Below, in pieces: positions 62,239 through 64,000 of a stretch of 64,000 bases of DNA; within the stretch, counting starts at the first letter, position 1, and each line of letters opens with the position of its first letter. This DNA comes from Luteibacter pinisoli (GTDB taxonomy: Bacteria; Pseudomonadota; Gammaproteobacteria; Xanthomonadales; Rhodanobacteraceae): NCBI RefSeq assembly GCF_006385595.1, contig NZ_CP041046.1, positions 496,001 to 560,000 on the forward strand, in the 5' to 3' direction. The notes beneath the pieces are model-generated. The model ran no database searches, had not been told where the DNA came from, and saw only the letters and a program-made list of their open reading frames with translations. A program made the translations under genes and the position numbers.

Positions 62239-62496
62239 ATGTTCGACATAACCGACGTGCGTTTCGTGAAACGGGTTGTCATCGGTAGCAACAATCCTAA
62301 CCAGATCGCGTCAGAGGCCCAGGTCGAGGAGTCGCGCGCGTTGCTCAACCGTTGCCTCAACGAATCGCCGCGAGGCCACATCATGGCGACCGAGAAGAGT
62401 TTCAATGTGTTGCAGATTGGTGAGCACCAGGTGGTGCTGCAGTGGATCTGTTACCACGTCGGCTTTCCTCGCAAGCCGGGCTGGATCGGTGAGTAA
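62239..62496 (+). CDS. Small protein of unknown function in the DUF2589 cluster
   Basis: An 85-residue soluble protein: MFDITDVRFVKRVVIGSNNPNQIASEAQVEESRALLNRCLNESPRGHIMATEKSFNVLQIGEHQVVLQWICYHVGFPRKPGW. I recognise no family. It is followed by a GTG start that overlaps its stop by 8 bases. GAGGAT precedes the ATG. Confidence 0.6.
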   Translation: MFDITDVRFVKRVVIGSNNPNQIASEAQVEESRALLNRCLNESPRGHIMATEKSFNVLQIGEHQVVLQWICYHVGFPRKPGWIGE

Positions 62497-62800
62497 GCGC
62501 GAGCTGCCCGTAAGCTTGCTGCTCGAGCGGGTGCGCACGCTGGCAAGCGCGACCTATCGCGGTGCACGGGTGGCGACGTTCAGCGTCGAGTTCACCGGGA
62601 GCATGCGCAAAGACAAGCGCGGGGCGTGGCATGTCGCGCCTGGACCGAGCTTCATGCGTTGGCTGAGGCGCGAGCCCGCGCATCACTTCAGGATCCGATG
62701 CGAGGCACTGGACGACTGGTTTCCTCGTTTCACCATCGACGGCAAACCCGTCGGGACGTTCCATCCACCAAGGAGTGTTTCATGTCACAAGGAAAGTTGA
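62489..62800 (+). CDS. Small protein of unknown function in the DUF2589 cluster
   Basis: A 103-residue protein from a GTG at 62489 that overlaps the previous gene's stop. It is basic (ARVATFSVEFTGSMRKDKRGAW, FMRWLRREPAHHFRIRCEALDDWFPRFTIDGKP). A DUF2589-like strand (VEFTGSM) is possible. Its end overlaps the next gene's start by 19 bases. No clear function. Confidence 0.5.
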   Translation: MSKRELPVSLLLERVRTLASATYRGARVATFSVEFTGSMRKDKRGAWHVAPGPSFMRWLRREPAHHFRIRCEALDDWFPRFTIDGKPVGTFHPPRSVSCHKES

Positions 62801-63180
62801 CGTTGACGTTCGCGGCCCTCGCTTCGCTGCTTGCGTTGGCCATGGCCGATGCACACGCTGCCGTGCCTGCCGGCGAGACATGGCGGGGCGTAGTGAGCGG
62901 TGGCAGTGCCATGGTGCGGGCTTCGCTTGAACGCATCGGGGATCGCGTGGCATTGCGATTCGGCGAGCCTCGCAATTGCCGCATCGACGCCGAGTTGCTG
63001 CAGGAAGACGCAGCCGGCGCGCGTTTCCGCTTCCAGCCGGTAGCCAATGGCGGCCATTTTTGCGACCAGCTCTATCCCGGCGAGCTGCGGGTGGCGATCA
63101 CCGCGTCGGGCGCCAGCGTGGCGTTCACGCACCACGGCCACGCGTGGTCGGGCGAGCTGCCCCTTGCCGGCAAGCCATGA
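62782..63180 (+). CDS. Small exported protein in the DUF2589 cluster
   Basis: A 132-residue protein with a signal peptide (LTFAALASLLALAMADAHA). The mature part is beta-rich (WRGVVSGGSAMVRASLERIGDRVALRFGEPRNCRIDAELL, ...FCDQLYPGELRVAI) with two cysteines likely to pair. AAGGAG precedes the ATG at 62782, which lies inside the previous gene. The periplasmic location suits a partner of the membrane proteins that follow. Confidence 0.68.
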   Translation: MSQGKLTLTFAALASLLALAMADAHAAVPAGETWRGVVSGGSAMVRASLERIGDRVALRFGEPRNCRIDAELLQEDAAGARFRFQPVANGGHFCDQLYPGELRVAITASGASVAFTHHGHAWSGELPLAGKP

Positions 63181-63190
63181 GGAGGCGCCC

Positions 63191-63514
63191 ATGGACTCCA
63201 TCCTCCTTACGCGTTTCTGGCTGCTCCTGGCGGCCGTGGGCGGCGCGGTGTTGCCGGTTGCCATGAGCGATACCGGCTCACGCCGCCGGGCGGTGGTACA
63301 GGTGGTGTGCGGCACGCTGATCGCCGTATTCCTTGCCCCGGCGTTCCAGCGGCAGTTCCTGCCTGATGCGCTGCCGGAAGTGCAGGCCGGCGTGTCGTTC
63401 CTGGTCGGTTGTTTTGGCCTCAAGGTGACGATCATCGTCCAGCGCCTGTTGGAAAAACATGGCGAGGGCGTGGCTGAGCGAGTGATCGAGCGCATCGCAG
63501 GCGGTGGCAAATGA
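63191..63514 (+). CDS. Holin-like membrane protein
   Basis: A 107-residue protein with three hydrophobic segments (about 5-25, 34-52 and 65-85), an Arg-rich link after the first (SDTGSRRRAVVQ) and a charged C-terminus. This is the layout of small phage holins of the three-helix group. The stop overlaps the next start (ATGA). No lysin gene is next to it, so holin function is not proved. Confidence 0.6.
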   Translation: MDSILLTRFWLLLAAVGGAVLPVAMSDTGSRRRAVVQVVCGTLIAVFLAPAFQRQFLPDALPEVQAGVSFLVGCFGLKVTIIVQRLLEKHGEGVAERVIERIAGGGK

Positions 63515-63807
63515 TGGCCGGGCTCCTGATGATCGATCTGCTTGCCTGCGTGGTCGGGACGCTGATTTCCGGGTGGCTGGTCACCGACCGGGGGCTCTCG
63601 CGTATCGGACGCGTGAGTTGTGGGCTTATCGCGGTGGGCGAGTGCGTCAACACCATCGGCCTGTATGGCATGGTCGCCAGCCTTGACGGGTTCTTCTACG
63701 GCGACGTGTGGCCGAGTGAGGTGCTGGTCGATATTGGCGTGGCGGCGTTGCTGGCGCGCTGGGCGCTACGTCTTCACGACGCCCCGCGGTCGTCGGCCTG
63801 CCCCTGA
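63511..63807 (+). CDS. Small membrane protein, possibly a second holin-like component
   Basis: A 98-residue protein with three predicted helices (MAGLLMIDLLACVVGTLISGWLV, SCGLIAVGECVNTIGLYGMVA, LVDIGVAALLARWALRL). Its start overlaps the stop of the previous holin-like gene, like holin pairs in phage lysis cassettes. A strong terminator follows its stop. Confidence 0.55.
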   Translation: MMAGLLMIDLLACVVGTLISGWLVTDRGLSRIGRVSCGLIAVGECVNTIGLYGMVASLDGFFYGDVWPSEVLVDIGVAALLARWALRLHDAPRSSACP

Positions 63808-63812
63808 ACGGC

Positions 63813-63840
63813 AAACCCCGGCCCTGGGGCCGGGGTTTCT
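63813..63840 (+). terminator. Terminator of the DUF2589-holin cluster
   Basis: AAACCCCGGCC (63813-63823), loop CTGG, GGCCGGGGTTT (63828-63838). Perfect 11-base stem starting 6 bases after the last stop; only a short T-run follows. Confidence 0.75.
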
Positions 63841-64000
63841 GAATCGCCGCGCCCCCATCGGTGCGCGGAATCGGCATACGGGGCGGCTATGCTCAGGTGG
63901 TTGGGGGAAAGTCAGGGCATCGGCCCTGGGGCGTCGCCCGTGTGCGCCCCCAACTGTCGATCTGCCGGTAGCCGTCGCGCGGTGCGTCGGGCCGGTGTCA
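63841..64000. other. Unassigned end of the window
   Basis: About 160 bases follow the terminator. An ATG frame is open from 63889 to the window end (MLRWLGESQG...), but no family is recognisable in it and no conclusion is possible. Confidence 0.3.

Overview
The window is high-GC bacterial chromosome, almost fully coding. Several genes point to the Lysobacterales (Xanthomonadales), probably Rhodanobacteraceae (a Luteibacter/Dyella-like organism): a Xanthomonas-type type II secretion operon with a lipoprotein secretin and a GspC-like GspN, the global regulator Clp, a Xanthomonas-like SpeD, and DUF3247 and DUF2884 proteins. The assignment is by recognition of protein families only, not by a database search.

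Layout. 1-5965: the distal part of a type II secretion system (T2SS) operon (gspJ end, K, L, M, N, D), nearly all joined by 4-base stop/start overlaps. 5962-8027: two exported proteins of unknown function (called A1 and B1 here), coupled to gspD in the same way. 8077-10587: helicase hrpB. 10605-14932, minus strand: two more copies of the same gene pair in one run (A3-B3-A2-B2). 15085-17505, minus: rluF and an ABC transporter. 17588-26639: ferredoxin-NADP reductase, a DUF1704 metalloprotease, an inactive reprolysin-like protein, maeB and aceE. 26787-40926: housekeeping, redox and stress genes and exported proteins (glutathione transferase, thioredoxin, ferritin-like, Usp, peroxiredoxin, two DUF2884 paralogues, a response regulator, an AraC regulator). 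41116-44343: a large secreted sedolisin protease. 44500-46913: a MarR regulator, an MFS pump and an isochorismatase-like hydrolase. 47780-51038: trpGDC and a HAD phosphatase. 52059-55699: clp, speD, coq7, rplM-rpsI. 55769-55842: tRNA-Gln, followed by an acyltransferase and a one-gene restriction-modification protein. 59429-60869: two divergent regulators, one with a degenerate receiver. 60976-63807: a compact run of seven small genes with two DUF2589 proteins and two holin-like membrane proteins.

The most unusual content is the A/B gene pair, present three times around the T2SS operon. Both partners carry Sec signal peptides. The A proteins (353-407 aa) share a helical body and paired cysteines. 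The B proteins (281-356 aa) share a D-x-E motif followed 31-33 residues later by C-x-x-C, the order and spacing expected of a zinc-dependent deaminase fold like that of bacterial toxin deaminases. I infer, but cannot prove, that this is a family of T2SS-exported deaminase-like effectors with obligate partner proteins.

Other likely links: the T2SS would export the sedolisin (and perhaps the inactive reprolysin); Clp, encoded at 52059-52766, may control the sedolisin through a near-consensus site at 40967-40982; and the 60976-63807 cluster may be a phage-derived or release-related unit.
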